Counted from the first letter of the stretch, positions 7,531 to 16,308 are shown. The stretch is 64,000 nt of DNA from Pseudomonadota bacterium (GCA_018818835.1 JAHIRD010000141.1:160811-224810); one strand, 5' to 3'. Program-made: numbers and translations. Notes: generated from the letters alone by a model not told the origin.

Positions 7531-9333
7531 TTATTTCAAGATAAAAAGCGCCACGATAAACAAGGTGGTCACTGCTGCCGTGATGCCCACAGGCAGGGAC
7601 CCGGTTGCAAAGGCCTGGTTGACCCTGTCCTTGAATGAAGGCTCCCCCTCTTTGGATGACATCATGCCTTTGAAAGGCAAAAGAACAAGTAGGGCAAGGG
7701 TTGCAGGGGCATTTTTGGCAAAGGTGTTGATCATTGATGTGAGCTTGTTGGCAAAAAGAAAATCACAAACCTTATTTATTGTATTCATGCAGACATCGGC
7801 CAGAGCGTAAAACAGGACGGCCCCTTTTCTGTAAAACCAGTCCGTATCCAGATGTTCGGCACGGATTTCCGACGGGTAGATACCAGAAAGAATAAGGAGG
7901 CAGAAAGCCAGGGCACCGAACATCAAAAGCTGTAATTGTCCCACCACATGGGCGCTGGTATAGGGCACATAATCCACGGGGAAGGGAAGCAGGTTGTAAA
8001 GGGTTTTAAAATCAACGGCCAGATAGATGCATAAAAATGCGGCCATGCCCATGGCGATGAGCATATTTGTCGGTGCTTCTTTGGGTCGAAGGCCCGAATC
8101 GTGGCCAAAGAACATGAAAAAGGGCACCTTGATACCCGCATGATGGAAAACGCCGGCAGAGGCAAACTGGAAGATAAACCAGACCAAAACCAGATGTTCG
8201 TATCCGGCCGCGCTGATGATCATGGATTTGCTCACAAAACCGCTGAAAAGCGGGAAGGCGGAAATGGAAGCGGCCCCGATGATACAGAAAATGCAGGTCA
8301 GGGGCATGGTCCGGTAAAGACCGCCCAGATCCGTACACCGTGTCTTTCCCGTCATTTCCATGACAGCCCCGGCAGACATGAACAAAAGCGCCTTGTAGAG
8401 AATATGGCAGAAGGCATGGGCCGCAGCCCCGTTGAGGGCCAGCTGGGTGCCGATGCCGATGCCGCAGAGCATGAATCCCACCTGATTGATCAGACTGTAA
8501 GCCAGTACCCTTCGGATGTCGTTTTCAAGAACAGCATAGAAAATCGGCAGTGCGGTCATGGCCGCGCCCAGCCAGATCAGGAGATCCGCTCCCGGAAACA
8601 TGCGTGCCATGACATAGACGGCGCTTTTGGTGGTAAAGGCGCTTAGAAATACAGCCCCGGCAGCCGTGGCTTCGGGGTAGGCATCCTTGAGCCAGCCGTG
8701 AAGGGGAATGACCGCCGCATTTACGGCAACCCCGAAGAAAATGAACCAGGACGCAGGGCCTGTCAGGCCGATATAGGAGAATTGGGTGGTGTGATAGGTC
8801 TGGATATAAAGAACAATGCCGGCAAGAAGGCTCAAGCCACCCACAATGTGGACCATTACGTAGCGGAATGCCGCGGCTTGGGATGCCTTGGTCCTGCGTG
8901 CCAGGATAAGAAAGGTGGAGGCAATGGCCATGATTTCCCAGAAGATGTACAGGGAAAAAAGGTCTCCTGCAAAGGTGACGCCCAGGGCACCCCCGGCATA
9001 AAAAAGACCGGCCATGTACTGGAGGTCATCATTGACCTTGATGGCGTAGATCAGGGAGATGAAGGTGATGATCATGAAGATGAACCCGAAAATCCGGCTC
9101 AGGGAGTCTATGCGCCCCAAAATGAGATTGTATTCGGGGCCGAAGGTCAGAAGACTGTAGACCCACCGGGAGCCGCCATGGATGTCCACACCGGCCACAA
9201 TGGCAAAACTTACTATGGGAATCAGAAGCATGTATGCGGCTTTGACTTTTCCTTTGAGAAAAGGAACCAGCAAGGCGCCGAAAATGTAGATCAATGAAGG
9301 GGGACAACCGGTTTCTATGAGCGTATGAATCAT
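7531..9333 (-). CDS. Mrp/NuoL-type ion-translocating subunit (third antiporter-like subunit)
   Basis: A 600-residue integral membrane protein with about 14-16 hydrophobic helices. It belongs to the proton-conducting family shared by NuoL/M/N and MrpA/D. The channel residues are in place: Glu about 133 in FWEIMAIAS, Lys about 215 in HGWLKDAYPEA, and a further lysine near 236 in TTKSAVYVMA. It is longer than the two sister subunits (492 and 498 residues), with extra C-terminal helices and a charged loop near EGEPSFKDR. It should exchange Na+ or H+ as part of the complex encoded upstream. The direction and the partner redox enzyme cannot be deduced. Confidence 0.88.
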   Translation of the reverse strand: MIHTLIETGCPPSLIYIFGALLVPFLKGKVKAAYMLLIPIVSFAIVAGVDIHGGSRWVYSLLTFGPEYNLILGRIDSLSRIFGFIFMIITFISLIYAIKVNDDLQYMAGLFYAGGALGVTFAGDLFSLYIFWEIMAIASTFLILARRTKASQAAAFRYVMVHIVGGLSLLAGIVLYIQTYHTTQFSYIGLTGPASWFIFFGVAVNAAVIPLHGWLKDAYPEATAAGAVFLSAFTTKSAVYVMARMFPGADLLIWLGAAMTALPIFYAVLENDIRRVLAYSLINQVGFMLCGIGIGTQLALNGAAAHAFCHILYKALLFMSAGAVMEMTGKTRCTDLGGLYRTMPLTCIFCIIGAASISAFPLFSGFVSKSMIISAAGYEHLVLVWFIFQFASAGVFHHAGIKVPFFMFFGHDSGLRPKEAPTNMLIAMGMAAFLCIYLAVDFKTLYNLLPFPVDYVPYTSAHVVGQLQLLMFGALAFCLLILSGIYPSEIRAEHLDTDWFYRKGAVLFYALADVCMNTINKVCDFLFANKLTSMINTFAKNAPATLALLVLLPFKGMMSSKEGEPSFKDRVNQAFATGSLPVGITAAVTTLFIVALFILK

Positions 9334-9356
9334 GGTTTACCTGACAGATTTATAAG

Positions 9357-9680
9357 TTATTTTTTTTCGTAATAGTCTTCATTCCGTTTAATGGCCAGAC
9401 GGAGGACTTTTGCGATGAAAATCAAGGCCACACAGGATACAAAACCGTAGACCGCGTAAAATTCAGGAGCATTGCCCATATGGATGTGATCATGTTTGTG
9501 TACAAAAAAATCGTAGATCAGCAAGGCCACCAGGGACAAATAAAACACCAGAAGAAATCCCTTAACGTTTTTGGGACGGTCAAAGAATGTCAGGGTGTTT
9601 TCCCGGCTGTACCGGACAAGCAGCCAGCACAGGATGAAAAAAACCGTTCCGGATGCCAAAAGAGTGTATATCAGTTTCAT
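9357..9680 (-). CDS. Small membrane protein of the Mrp-like operon
   Basis: A 107-residue protein with three predicted membrane helices (about residues 3-22, 43-60, 76-95) and short charged loops, including a histidine-rich KHDHIHM stretch. No family is recognised. GAGG lies 8 bases before the ATG. It sits between two antiporter-like subunit genes with short spacers, so it is most likely an accessory subunit of the same complex. The length and topology are similar to small NuoK/MrpC-like subunits, but I see no specific motif. Confidence 0.75.
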   Translation of the reverse strand: MKLIYTLLASGTVFFILCWLLVRYSRENTLTFFDRPKNVKGFLLVFYLSLVALLIYDFFVHKHDHIHMGNAPEFYAVYGFVSCVALIFIAKVLRLAIKRNEDYYEKK

Positions 9681-9704
9681 GTCATCGCCTCATCAGACCG
9701 GAAA

Positions 9705-9836
9705 TTACAAAAAGTTATAAAAAAGATACCCCAGATAAACACAGGCCACAGCCAACACCCCATAAAAAACGGGTTTGTAACCGGGGACAGCCTCATGCCC
9801 GAGTTCCATCAGTTCCTTGTCAGGATCATGGCTCAT
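9705..9836 (-). CDS. 43-residue single-helix membrane protein
   Basis: A short reading frame with good start signals: GGAGG at about 9842-9846, then ATG at 9836, and the preceding gene ends at 9838. The product has a charged N-terminus (SHDPDKELMELGHEAV), then one hydrophobic helix (VFYGVLAVACVYLGYLFY) and ends NFL. It fits tightly between two antiporter-like genes, 24 bases before the 107-residue protein. I infer a one-helix accessory subunit of the Mrp-like complex, as is common for small subunits of respiratory enzymes. No homologous family is recognised. Confidence 0.7.
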   Translation of the reverse strand: MSHDPDKELMELGHEAVPGYKPVFYGVLAVACVYLGYLFYNFL

Positions 9837-9837
9837 G

Positions 9838-11316
9838 TCAACCTCCGATCAATGTCTGGGCCGTCATGTGGGCCAGTTTTAAAAAGGGTTGGGGAAAGAA
9901 AAACAAAATCACCGATATGGATGCTGTGATGCAAAGGGGCACCAGGCACCAGGTCGGAACTTCATTCACCGTGTTTTCAAACATGGATTCCTCGTCGGTG
10001 CAGAAAAAGGCCCGGTATACAATGGGCAGAAAATAGGCCGCATTCAAAAGTGAGCTGACCAGAAGCACAAATAAAAAGAACATCTTTCCGGCTTCCAGGG
10101 TTCCCAGCACCAGATACCATTTACTGATAAAGCCTCCGCAGGGCGGAAGACCGATCACCGAGAGGGAGCCGATGAGAAAGCAGGTCATGGTAATGGGCAT
10201 GCGTTTTCCAATGCCCACCATGTCGCTGATGTTCTTGATGCCCGATGCGGCAAAAATGGCACCTGCACAGAAGAACAGGGTGATTTTACCAAAGGCGTGC
10301 ATGGCAATGTGAAGAATTCCGCCGGTGACAGCCAGGGGAGATAAAAGCGCCACGCCCAGAACAATGTATGACAACTGGCCGATGGTGGAAAAGGCCAGTC
10401 TGCGTTTGAGCCCGTCCTGGGACAGGGCGATCAGGGATGCGGCGATGATGGTAAAGGAGGCAATGTAACAGACCACCGTGTTTAGATCCGTTGAAAGGAG
10501 AAGCTTGGTCCCGAAAACACCGGTGATGACCCGGGCCACACAGAACACCCCGACTTTAACGACGGCAACGGCATGAAGAAGCGCACTGACCGGCGTGGGA
10601 GCCACCATGGCCGCAGGCAGCCAGGAATGGAAGGGCATGATTCCCGCTTTGGCAAATCCGAAAACGAACATCAGAAGCAGGACCAGTAAGGTGCCGTGGG
10701 TAAAATGGCCAGCCATGAAGCCCTGGGGGACAAATTCAAAGGTCCCGGTTTTGATATAAATGAACAGCATGGCCGGAAGCACAAAGGCAATGGACGAACC
10801 CAGGATGTAGAGGAGGTATTTTCGTCCTGAACTTCGGGCTTCCTGATCCTGGTGGTGGGTGACCAGGGGATAGGTGGCAAAGGACAGCATTTCGTAAAAC
10901 AGGTAAAGGGTCAACAGGTTTGCCGAGAATGCCACGCCGATGGTGGCGGACAGGGACATGGCGAAATAGCAATAATAGCGGGTCTGGCTGTGCTCTTTCA
11001 GGGTCCGCATGTACCCGATGGAATAGACCGAGGTGATGATCCAAAGGGGCGAGGATACCAGGGCAAACAAAAGACCAAAGGAATCCACTTTGAGCTTGAT
11101 GGCCAGATGGGGCATCACCTCGAAAAGGGTGAATTGGATCTGGGCGCCTTTGAGAACCAGGGGGGCCATGGAGGCAATAATGATGAATTTCAGGATGGCG
11201 GCCACAAAGGTCCAGGCCTCCCTGGTATTATCCGATCTGCTGGAAATCAGGATGGGAATGACGAACAGTGAGACCAGAATCGCTATGAGCGGTTTGGCAG
11301 AGTAAATAATGTCCAT
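9838..11316 (-). CDS. Mrp/NuoM-type ion-translocating subunit (second antiporter-like subunit)
   Basis: A 492-residue membrane protein of the NuoL/M/N-MrpA/D family, with about 14 helices. Glu about 142 in YLFYEMLSFAT and Lys about 223 in FGFAKAGIMPFHSWLP are the conserved ion-path residues. The IGLPPCGGFISKWYL block is typical of MrpD/NuoM. It should act as one of three parallel ion channels of the complex. The gene follows the other MrpD-like gene by 3 bases and overlaps the ribosome-binding region of the 43-residue protein, indicating a single transcript. Confidence 0.9.
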   Translation of the reverse strand: MDIIYSAKPLIAILVSLFVIPILISSRSDNTREAWTFVAAILKFIIIASMAPLVLKGAQIQFTLFEVMPHLAIKLKVDSFGLLFALVSSPLWIITSVYSIGYMRTLKEHSQTRYYCYFAMSLSATIGVAFSANLLTLYLFYEMLSFATYPLVTHHQDQEARSSGRKYLLYILGSSIAFVLPAMLFIYIKTGTFEFVPQGFMAGHFTHGTLLVLLLMFVFGFAKAGIMPFHSWLPAAMVAPTPVSALLHAVAVVKVGVFCVARVITGVFGTKLLLSTDLNTVVCYIASFTIIAASLIALSQDGLKRRLAFSTIGQLSYIVLGVALLSPLAVTGGILHIAMHAFGKITLFFCAGAIFAASGIKNISDMVGIGKRMPITMTCFLIGSLSVIGLPPCGGFISKWYLVLGTLEAGKMFFLFVLLVSSLLNAAYFLPIVYRAFFCTDEESMFENTVNEVPTWCLVPLCITASISVILFFFPQPFLKLAHMTAQTLIGG

Positions 11317-11319
11317 AAT

Positions 11320-12816
11320 TTATACGATCCCTGCCGGTATGGCGGATTGAATGATTTTTGTCACAATGTCACCTGAGTAAATACCGAGTACGATGAGAGC
11401 TGCCGCCACGACCAGAAGGGGGACCACCATGGACAGGGGGGCCTCGTTCACGGTTTCCGAATGACCGTGATGGTGATGGTCATGGGGGTCGGCAAAGGGC
11501 TCAAAATGGGCGATTTCAAAGATCCTGAAAAACAGAACCGCATTGACCAGACTGCTGAACAGAAGGGCTGCCACAAAGCCGTATTGACCGGCTTCCATGC
11601 CCCCTGTGATCAGATACCATTTGGAAAAAAAACCGCAGGTGGGCGGGATACCGATGACGGCCAGAGCCCCGGCCCCGAAACCGATCATGGTCACGGGCAT
11701 TTTCCGGAACAGCCCTTTCATGGACGCAAAGGAGTCGTCTTTGAGCTTATAGCTGATGGCACCGGCTGCCATGAACAGGCATAAGGTCATGGCGGCATCG
11801 TTGATGATATGAAGGGTGGCACCGGTTATGCCCATGCGGTTTCCAAGAAAGAATCCCCCTACCATGTAGCCCACTTCGGCCACAATGATGTAGGTGAGCA
11901 TTTTGAGCAGGCTTTTCTGGGCCAGGGCAAGAAGGGAACCCATGACAATGGCGGCAATGGCCACCCAGACAATGGCCTTACTCATATGGAGGGTATTGAA
12001 TATGTATGCCGGCGTAAACACATAGAGCCCCACACGGATCATGGCGTAAATCATGACCTTGGTGGTCAAGGGGGCGATGACGCCTGTGGCTGCGGTGGAT
12101 GAGAAGCTGTAGGCATTGGGCAGCCAGCCGTGCATGGGAAAGAGGGCCATTTTGATGAACAGCCCTGTCATGCAGATGATAAAGGCAAAAAGGACCATGG
12201 AATTGTCTGCCATCTGGGGCATGAACCGGGCAAGATCCGCCATGTTCAAGGTCCCTGTGGCGATGTACAGGTAACCCACGCCCAGCAGGTAAAAGGAGGC
12301 CCCGATGGTACCGATGAACAGATAGTTGAGGCTGGCAAGGGGGGCACGGTCATTCCCAAGGCCGATCAGGGAATAGCCGGTCAGGGCGGCGATTTCCAGA
12401 AGAACGTACAGGTTGAACGCATCTCCGGTGGCCACGATGCCGATCATCCCGGTGGTGAACAGGATATAAAGGGAATAAAAGGCGCCGGTTTTCCCGGGAA
12501 AGCTTTCTTCGACGCTTTTTCGGGCTGAAATAAGATTGAGAATGGCCACGGATGTGATCACAACCAGAATGGGTGAAGACAGGTAGTCAATCACATAGAC
12601 GATACCCATGGGAGCGTTCCAGCCGCCCATGGTATAGGTCACGGGGCCATGGGCGATCACCTCCATGAGGACACCGATGGACGCGGCCAGAGACAGGGCA
12701 AGCCCGGAAAAGGTCAAGGGTAAGCATAGCCTTGGACTGATCCAGGATGCCATGGCGACCACAAGGGCTGTGAGAAGCGGAACAATGATGAGAAGTGCTG
12801 GAAGCTGCTGAACCAT
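11320..12816 (-). CDS. MrpD-type cation/proton antiporter subunit (first antiporter-like subunit)
   Basis: A 498-residue membrane protein, the closest of the three to canonical MrpD. Glu about 141 in YVLLEIAALTGY, Lys about 222 in FIKMALFPMHGWLP, and the GIPPTCGFFSKWYL block are present. A histidine-rich cytoplasmic loop (DPHDHHHHGH) near residue 450 is unusual and might bind metal or sense pH. The gene overlaps mrpC by one base (ATGA arrangement), so they are translationally coupled. In Mrp systems MrpC and MrpD are adjacent contact subunits. Confidence 0.92.
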   Translation of the reverse strand: MVQQLPALLIIVPLLTALVVAMASWISPRLCLPLTFSGLALSLAASIGVLMEVIAHGPVTYTMGGWNAPMGIVYVIDYLSSPILVVITSVAILNLISARKSVEESFPGKTGAFYSLYILFTTGMIGIVATGDAFNLYVLLEIAALTGYSLIGLGNDRAPLASLNYLFIGTIGASFYLLGVGYLYIATGTLNMADLARFMPQMADNSMVLFAFIICMTGLFIKMALFPMHGWLPNAYSFSSTAATGVIAPLTTKVMIYAMIRVGLYVFTPAYIFNTLHMSKAIVWVAIAAIVMGSLLALAQKSLLKMLTYIIVAEVGYMVGGFFLGNRMGITGATLHIINDAAMTLCLFMAAGAISYKLKDDSFASMKGLFRKMPVTMIGFGAGALAVIGIPPTCGFFSKWYLITGGMEAGQYGFVAALLFSSLVNAVLFFRIFEIAHFEPFADPHDHHHHGHSETVNEAPLSMVVPLLVVAAALIVLGIYSGDIVTKIIQSAIPAGIV

Positions 12817-13217
12817 TATTTTCCTGCCTGAATTCTTATCTGGGAATTAATGTCATCTTCCTCAAGGGTTCCATACTGGCGGTATACCTTGATGGCCAGG
12901 GCCAGAGCAACGCCAAGAGTGGCCACGGAAACAACGATGGCCGTCAGCATGAGAACATGGGGAAGGGGGTTGATGTAGTCGGTGGCGTGGATCACGGAAT
13001 GGGCGCCATGGCCATGCTCGACAATGGGAATGGCTTTTCCGGTTTTATATGCGGTGGATACATAAAAAAGAATGATGGACGTCTGGAATATACTCATACC
13101 GATGATTTTTTTGACCAGATTGTTCTTGGCAATCAAGGCGTAGAGTCCGATCATCATCAGAATAATATAAGCAATATAATTGAATTTGGCGCCGATCATG
13201 TGAATGAGGTTTTCCAT
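12816..13217 (-). CDS. mrpC: MrpC/NuoK-like subunit
   Basis: A 133-residue three-helix membrane protein of the MrpC/MnhC/NuoK family. The family block GLYALIAKNNLVKKIIGMSI and a final helix with the conserved small-residue pattern (PHVLMLTAIVVSVATLGVAL) are visible. A loop before the last helix is longer than in most MrpC proteins and holds several histidines (EHGHGAHSVIHATD). It is coupled to the MrpD-type gene. Its place right after the MrpB domain gene keeps the usual B-C-D order. Confidence 0.92.
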   Translation of the reverse strand: MENLIHMIGAKFNYIAYIILMMIGLYALIAKNNLVKKIIGMSIFQTSIILFYVSTAYKTGKAIPIVEHGHGAHSVIHATDYINPLPHVLMLTAIVVSVATLGVALALAIKVYRQYGTLEEDDINSQIRIQAGK

Positions 13218-13218
13218 A

Positions 13219-14052
13219 TCAAAGCCCCTCGTCGTGTTTTCCTGCCGAAGACAGGTTGTAGTAAATCCAGATCATGACGGCCATGACGGCAAATGCCACG
13301 CCGATTTCGACACAGAGAATCCCATGGGACCGGGCCATGGCTGCGGTGCTCCTGAAAATGGGGGCCAGGGCTTTGTAGTTGAGAAAATGGGCTCCCAGAA
13401 GAAGGCATAAAAAACCGGTTCCTGCATAGAGCAAAACGCCCAGTGCGCCCAGAATAGCCGATGTCTTTTCATTGAAGCGTTTGATGGATCGTCTCAAGTC
13501 GTTTGAAATGGCAAAGAGTATAATGGATGAGCCCAGGAGAACCCCGCCCTGGAATCCGCCGCCGGGGCTGTGATGGCCATGGGCAACCACATACAGGGCA
13601 AAAAGCTGGATAAAGGCAATGACCAGGCGGCAGGTGTTCTTGATGATCAGGGAGTCCGGAGCCCAGAGAGAATCAATGCGCATGAACACCTTCGATCCCT
13701 CGGCAGGGAGTTTGCCGCCTTCCTCAATCCGCAAGGTGATGCCGGTGGGTGTGTGGCGGTAGAACCGTGCGGGGGGGTTTTGGCTTTCCTTGCGTCTGAG
13801 CAGGAAAAAACAGGCCAGGCCCGCCGTGAACACCACGGTGGTTTCATACATGGTATCATACCCCCTGTAGTCGGCAAGAACCGTGGTCACGATGTTGGGG
13901 ACATTGGCATCTTCAATGGTATGTTCAATAAAATAGGGCGACAGATAGGTGCTTGCCGGAGAAGTGCCATCCCCGAAATCAGGGAAATCCATGGCATAGA
14001 AAATCAGAAGCGCTCCGCAAATGATGACTGTGACAAGTCCTGTGATTTTCAA
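13219..14052 (-). CDS. MbhE-like/MrpB (MnhB) fusion subunit
   Basis: A 277-residue membrane protein. The start is TTG at 14052, not the far upstream ATG, because AGGAGG lies 8 bases before it and the TTG overlaps the stop of the previous gene (14049). The N-terminal third has the block PNIVTTVLADYRGYDTMYETTVVFTAG, seen in the C-terminal part of MrpA and in MbhE. The C-terminal part is an MnhB domain (GHHSPGGGFQGGVLLGSSIIL). In Mrp systems these are separate or lie in MrpA and MrpB, so this gene merges them. It is a structural subunit at the MrpA-MrpB boundary. Confidence 0.88.
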   Translation of the reverse strand: MKITGLVTVIICGALLIFYAMDFPDFGDGTSPASTYLSPYFIEHTIEDANVPNIVTTVLADYRGYDTMYETTVVFTAGLACFFLLRRKESQNPPARFYRHTPTGITLRIEEGGKLPAEGSKVFMRIDSLWAPDSLIIKNTCRLVIAFIQLFALYVVAHGHHSPGGGFQGGVLLGSSIILFAISNDLRRSIKRFNEKTSAILGALGVLLYAGTGFLCLLLGAHFLNYKALAPIFRSTAAMARSHGILCVEIGVAFAVMAVMIWIYYNLSSAGKHDEGL

Positions 14053-14294
14053 TCTTTGGTCCTCCTTGTGGTATGGAATACCGCGGCCACACAAAAGACC
14101 GTGCTGACTCCGGCACCCACCGTGGCTTCGGTAAAGGCCACGTCCACGGCTCCCATGACTGCCCAGGACAGGCACATGAGGAAGCTGTATGCGCTGAATA
14201 CAATAGCTGCGCCCAGAAGGTCCTTGACGGAAATGGCGGCAATGCCGCTGACCACAACCAGGCTGAGTATGATCATATCAATGGGCAGGCTCAT
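14049..14294 (-). CDS. MbhD-like small subunit (DUF4040)
   Basis: An 81-residue, three-helix membrane protein with the DUF4040/MbhD pattern: a run of helices and the block MGAVDVAFTEATVGAGVSTVF, which in full-length MrpA sits just before the MbhE-like part. Its ATG overlaps the stop of mrpG (ATGA) and its own stop overlaps the next start, so the genes are tightly coupled. Together with the next gene it supplies the C-terminal third of MrpA as separate pieces, an arrangement typical of Mbh/Mbx-type complexes. Confidence 0.88.
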   Translation of the reverse strand: MSLPIDMIILSLVVVSGIAAISVKDLLGAAIVFSAYSFLMCLSWAVMGAVDVAFTEATVGAGVSTVFCVAAVFHTTRRTKD

Positions 14295-14641
14295 TTGCTT
14301 TGTGGATTCCTTTTCTTGGTCCAGGGTTTAAGCCCGGCTCTCATGCCTGCATCAATGATGGCATGGGTGGCTGTGGGGCTGGTGATATAAACGAATACGA
14401 CGATCAGAGCGATTTTCAGGCTGTTCAGGACGGATGCAAGGCAAAGGCCCCCGTCAAACAGGGTGAACAGGGCCAGTCCGGACATGGAAAGAAGGAGGCC
14501 CATGCTGTCGATCATTCCCGCCGGATGAAGACGGGAATAGAAATCCGGAAAGCGGATGATGCCGATGGCTCCGGCAAGGAAGAAGAACAGGCCAATGGCA
14601 AGCAGCCCGCCAACGATGATGGTCATGATGTCAATCTCCAT
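14291..14641 (-). CDS. mrpG: MrpG/MnhG subunit
   Basis: A 116-residue, three-helix protein of the MnhG family, with the signature GIIRFPDFYSRLHPAG (usually RFPD.y.R.H). The start at 14641 is preferred over 14650 because the upstream ATG lies too close to AGGAG. It is required for assembly of Mrp antiporters. It is coupled at both ends to neighbours. Confidence 0.92.
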   Translation of the reverse strand: MEIDIMTIIVGGLLAIGLFFFLAGAIGIIRFPDFYSRLHPAGMIDSMGLLLSMSGLALFTLFDGGLCLASVLNSLKIALIVVFVYITSPTATHAIIDAGMRAGLKPWTKKRNPQSK

Positions 14642-14653
14642 AAAGGGCATCTC

Positions 14654-14941
14654 CTAATAATCATTGGACTCGTCAGACAGTCCCTTTCGTTTGTGAAAAT
14701 ACCGTGCAGAGGCCAGGACCGCGATGAAATTCAAAAGGGCATAGGCCAGGGCAATGTCGATGAACATGTCGACTTTCTTATAAAGAACGCCGATGATGAT
14801 CAAAAGGACCGTGGTTTCACTGCCAATGGCGTTAACCCCGATCAACCGGTCAAGGATGGTGGGCCCCACCAGGGTCCGGTAAAGGGACAGGGCCATGATG
14901 AGAGCAAGAGCAATGCCGGAATACAAGATAACCTGTTCCAT
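14654..14941 (-). CDS. mrpF: MrpF/MnhF subunit
   Basis: A 95-residue, three-helix protein with the MrpF core LYRTLVGPTILDRLIGVNAIG and an acidic residue in the last helix (DMFIDIALAYALLNF), both diagnostic for the family. It lies between mrpE (2-base gap) and mrpG in the conserved order E-F-G. Confidence 0.92.
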   Translation of the reverse strand: MEQVILYSGIALALIMALSLYRTLVGPTILDRLIGVNAIGSETTVLLIIIGVLYKKVDMFIDIALAYALLNFIAVLASARYFHKRKGLSDESNDY

Positions 14942-14943
14942 AG

Positions 14944-15519
14944 TTATTCACCAAAAATCCGCCCCGATTTGCTTTCCATGTCCCCGGGAAGAGGTGAAGC
15001 AGAGGCGTCGTCTATAGCATGAACAGAAAAATCACCGTAAAGGGACAGGGAAACGGTGATGGTCCCAGGGGTCAGGGTGATGGAATTGGCAAAGGTGACC
15101 AGCGCCATATCGTTTTTGAGCTTGCTTTTGAAGTGAACCATCTGGGGGTTGATTCGGTTGATCATGTCCGGATGAAAAACAAGCTTGAGTACATGGATGT
15201 TGGCCAGAACGATCTGCCAGAGCAGCCAGGGAAAATAAAAAAGAAAGCCTCCCCAGAGCAGGGGGATTTTTCTCAATGTTGTGGCAGTGATTAATAGATC
15301 CGATGACAGATAGGCTACGATCAGGCAGGATATCACTCCCAGAGTCAGATGGAAGGGATCGAATTTACCTGAAAAAATGACCCACATGCTCATCATGACA
15401 AGGAACGTGATGATAAATGGGATGGGTCGTAACCTTCTTTCGGGGGCGTTTTCCCGGCTGTCGTGAAGCGGTTTCACCATGCCTGCCGTTGATTTGTCTG
15501 CCCGGGTAGTCAATGTCAT
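14944..15519 (-). CDS. mrpE: MrpE/MnhE subunit, first gene of the operon
   Basis: A 191-residue membrane protein of the MrpE family, with two or more N-terminal helices and the characteristic C-terminal cytoplasmic domain containing NSITLTPGTITVSL. The first about 35 residues are a charged extension (HDSRENAPERR) not found in most MrpE proteins. GGAAGGA lies just before the ATG. It opens the operon that runs to 7015. Confidence 0.9.
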   Translation of the reverse strand: MTLTTRADKSTAGMVKPLHDSRENAPERRLRPIPFIITFLVMMSMWVIFSGKFDPFHLTLGVISCLIVAYLSSDLLITATTLRKIPLLWGGFLFYFPWLLWQIVLANIHVLKLVFHPDMINRINPQMVHFKSKLKNDMALVTFANSITLTPGTITVSLSLYGDFSVHAIDDASASPLPGDMESKSGRIFGE

Positions 15520-15598
15520 TTTCCTTCCAGGTGTTTTTCAACCGGTGTTTCATGAGTAAAATATGAACACGAAAACCGGTCGATGATTTAACGGTTTT

Positions 15599-15624
15599 GG
15601 CCTTATTCCTGTATAGAATAAGCC
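15599..15624. repeat. Hairpin in the Mrp operon leader
   Basis: ggccttattc pairs with gaataagcc with one bulged base and a short loop. It lies between the predicted promoter and mrpE. There is no T-run on the minus strand, so a regulatory leader structure is possible. Confidence 0.4.
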
Positions 15625-15676
15625 GGTTTTTGATTGATGCAAATGCAGTAATTTATTATTTTAAATAAACGATGAC

Positions 15677-15704
15677 CATATATTAATATTGCTTGATTTG
15701 TCAA
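15677..15704 (-). promoter_or_regulatory. Candidate sigma-70 promoter of the Mrp operon
   Basis: Minus strand TTGACA (15704-15699), 16 bases, TATATG (15682-15677). It would give a leader of about 150 bases before mrpE. Confidence 0.4.
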
Positions 15705-15733
15705 TCATTTTTCAATATTCCAGGGCGTGAATT

Positions 15734-16162
15734 TTACCATCCCTGGTGATTGATAATCCGCTGGATTTCGGCCTGGCGGATACGTTCCTCATGGTCATGT
15801 TTGATTTTGTAAGCCTCATTGATTTTTTCAACCAGCAGCTCTGTCTCCACAGGTTTCATCAGATAGTCATAAGCCCCTTTTTTCATGCCTTGGATGGCAT
15901 TTTCAACGGTGGCATTCCCAGTGAGCATGATCACCTCGACCAGAGGGGCCGAGGTCTTGAATCTCTCCAGGGTTTCAATGCCGCTGATACCTGGCATGAG
16001 GACATCAAGGATGATGACGTCTGTTTCATCCTGGTTGAATTGTGACAGGGCCTGCTCTCCGGAATAGGCCACATTGACTGAAAAATCCCTGATTTCAAGA
16101 CGTTGTTTGAGTGTGTCCGTAAACTCTTGCTCGTCGTCCACCAGAAGCAGTCTTATTTTCAT
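15734..16162 (-). CDS. REC-only response regulator
   Basis: A 142-residue cytosolic receiver domain with a helical tail. It has the acidic pair LLLVDDEQ, phosphoacceptor Asp in DVIILDVLMPG, Thr in MLTG and Lys in LMKPVET. There is no output domain. The tail (HDHEERIRQAEIQRI) is the same type as in the receiver at 18466, and the two proteins are clearly related. AAGGAGG precedes the ATG. It is the last gene of the cluster headed by the kinase-like/REC fusion. Confidence 0.9.
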   Translation of the reverse strand: MKIRLLLVDDEQEFTDTLKQRLEIRDFSVNVAYSGEQALSQFNQDETDVIILDVLMPGISGIETLERFKTSAPLVEVIMLTGNATVENAIQGMKKGAYDYLMKPVETELLVEKINEAYKIKHDHEERIRQAEIQRIINHQGW

Positions 16163-16308
16163 GGTGCCTCCTTGTTGTCAGTTTATATGCCCCCATGGGG
16201 ATTTGCGGCGGAGTGATCTATGACCATAAGCCATAGAGTCCAGCTGGTCAATCCTGTTTGAGGGCATAATAGTAAGATTTATTTTTTTATCACCCATGCA
16301 AGAGTTTT

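Noticed and set aside
13570..14331. Long plus-strand frames opposite the Mrp operon (also 8101-8646, 8698-9297, 14300-15022, 12130-12528)
   Set aside because: They lie wholly antisense to well-supported membrane protein genes and have composition typical of shadows (many G, H, D), with no family match.
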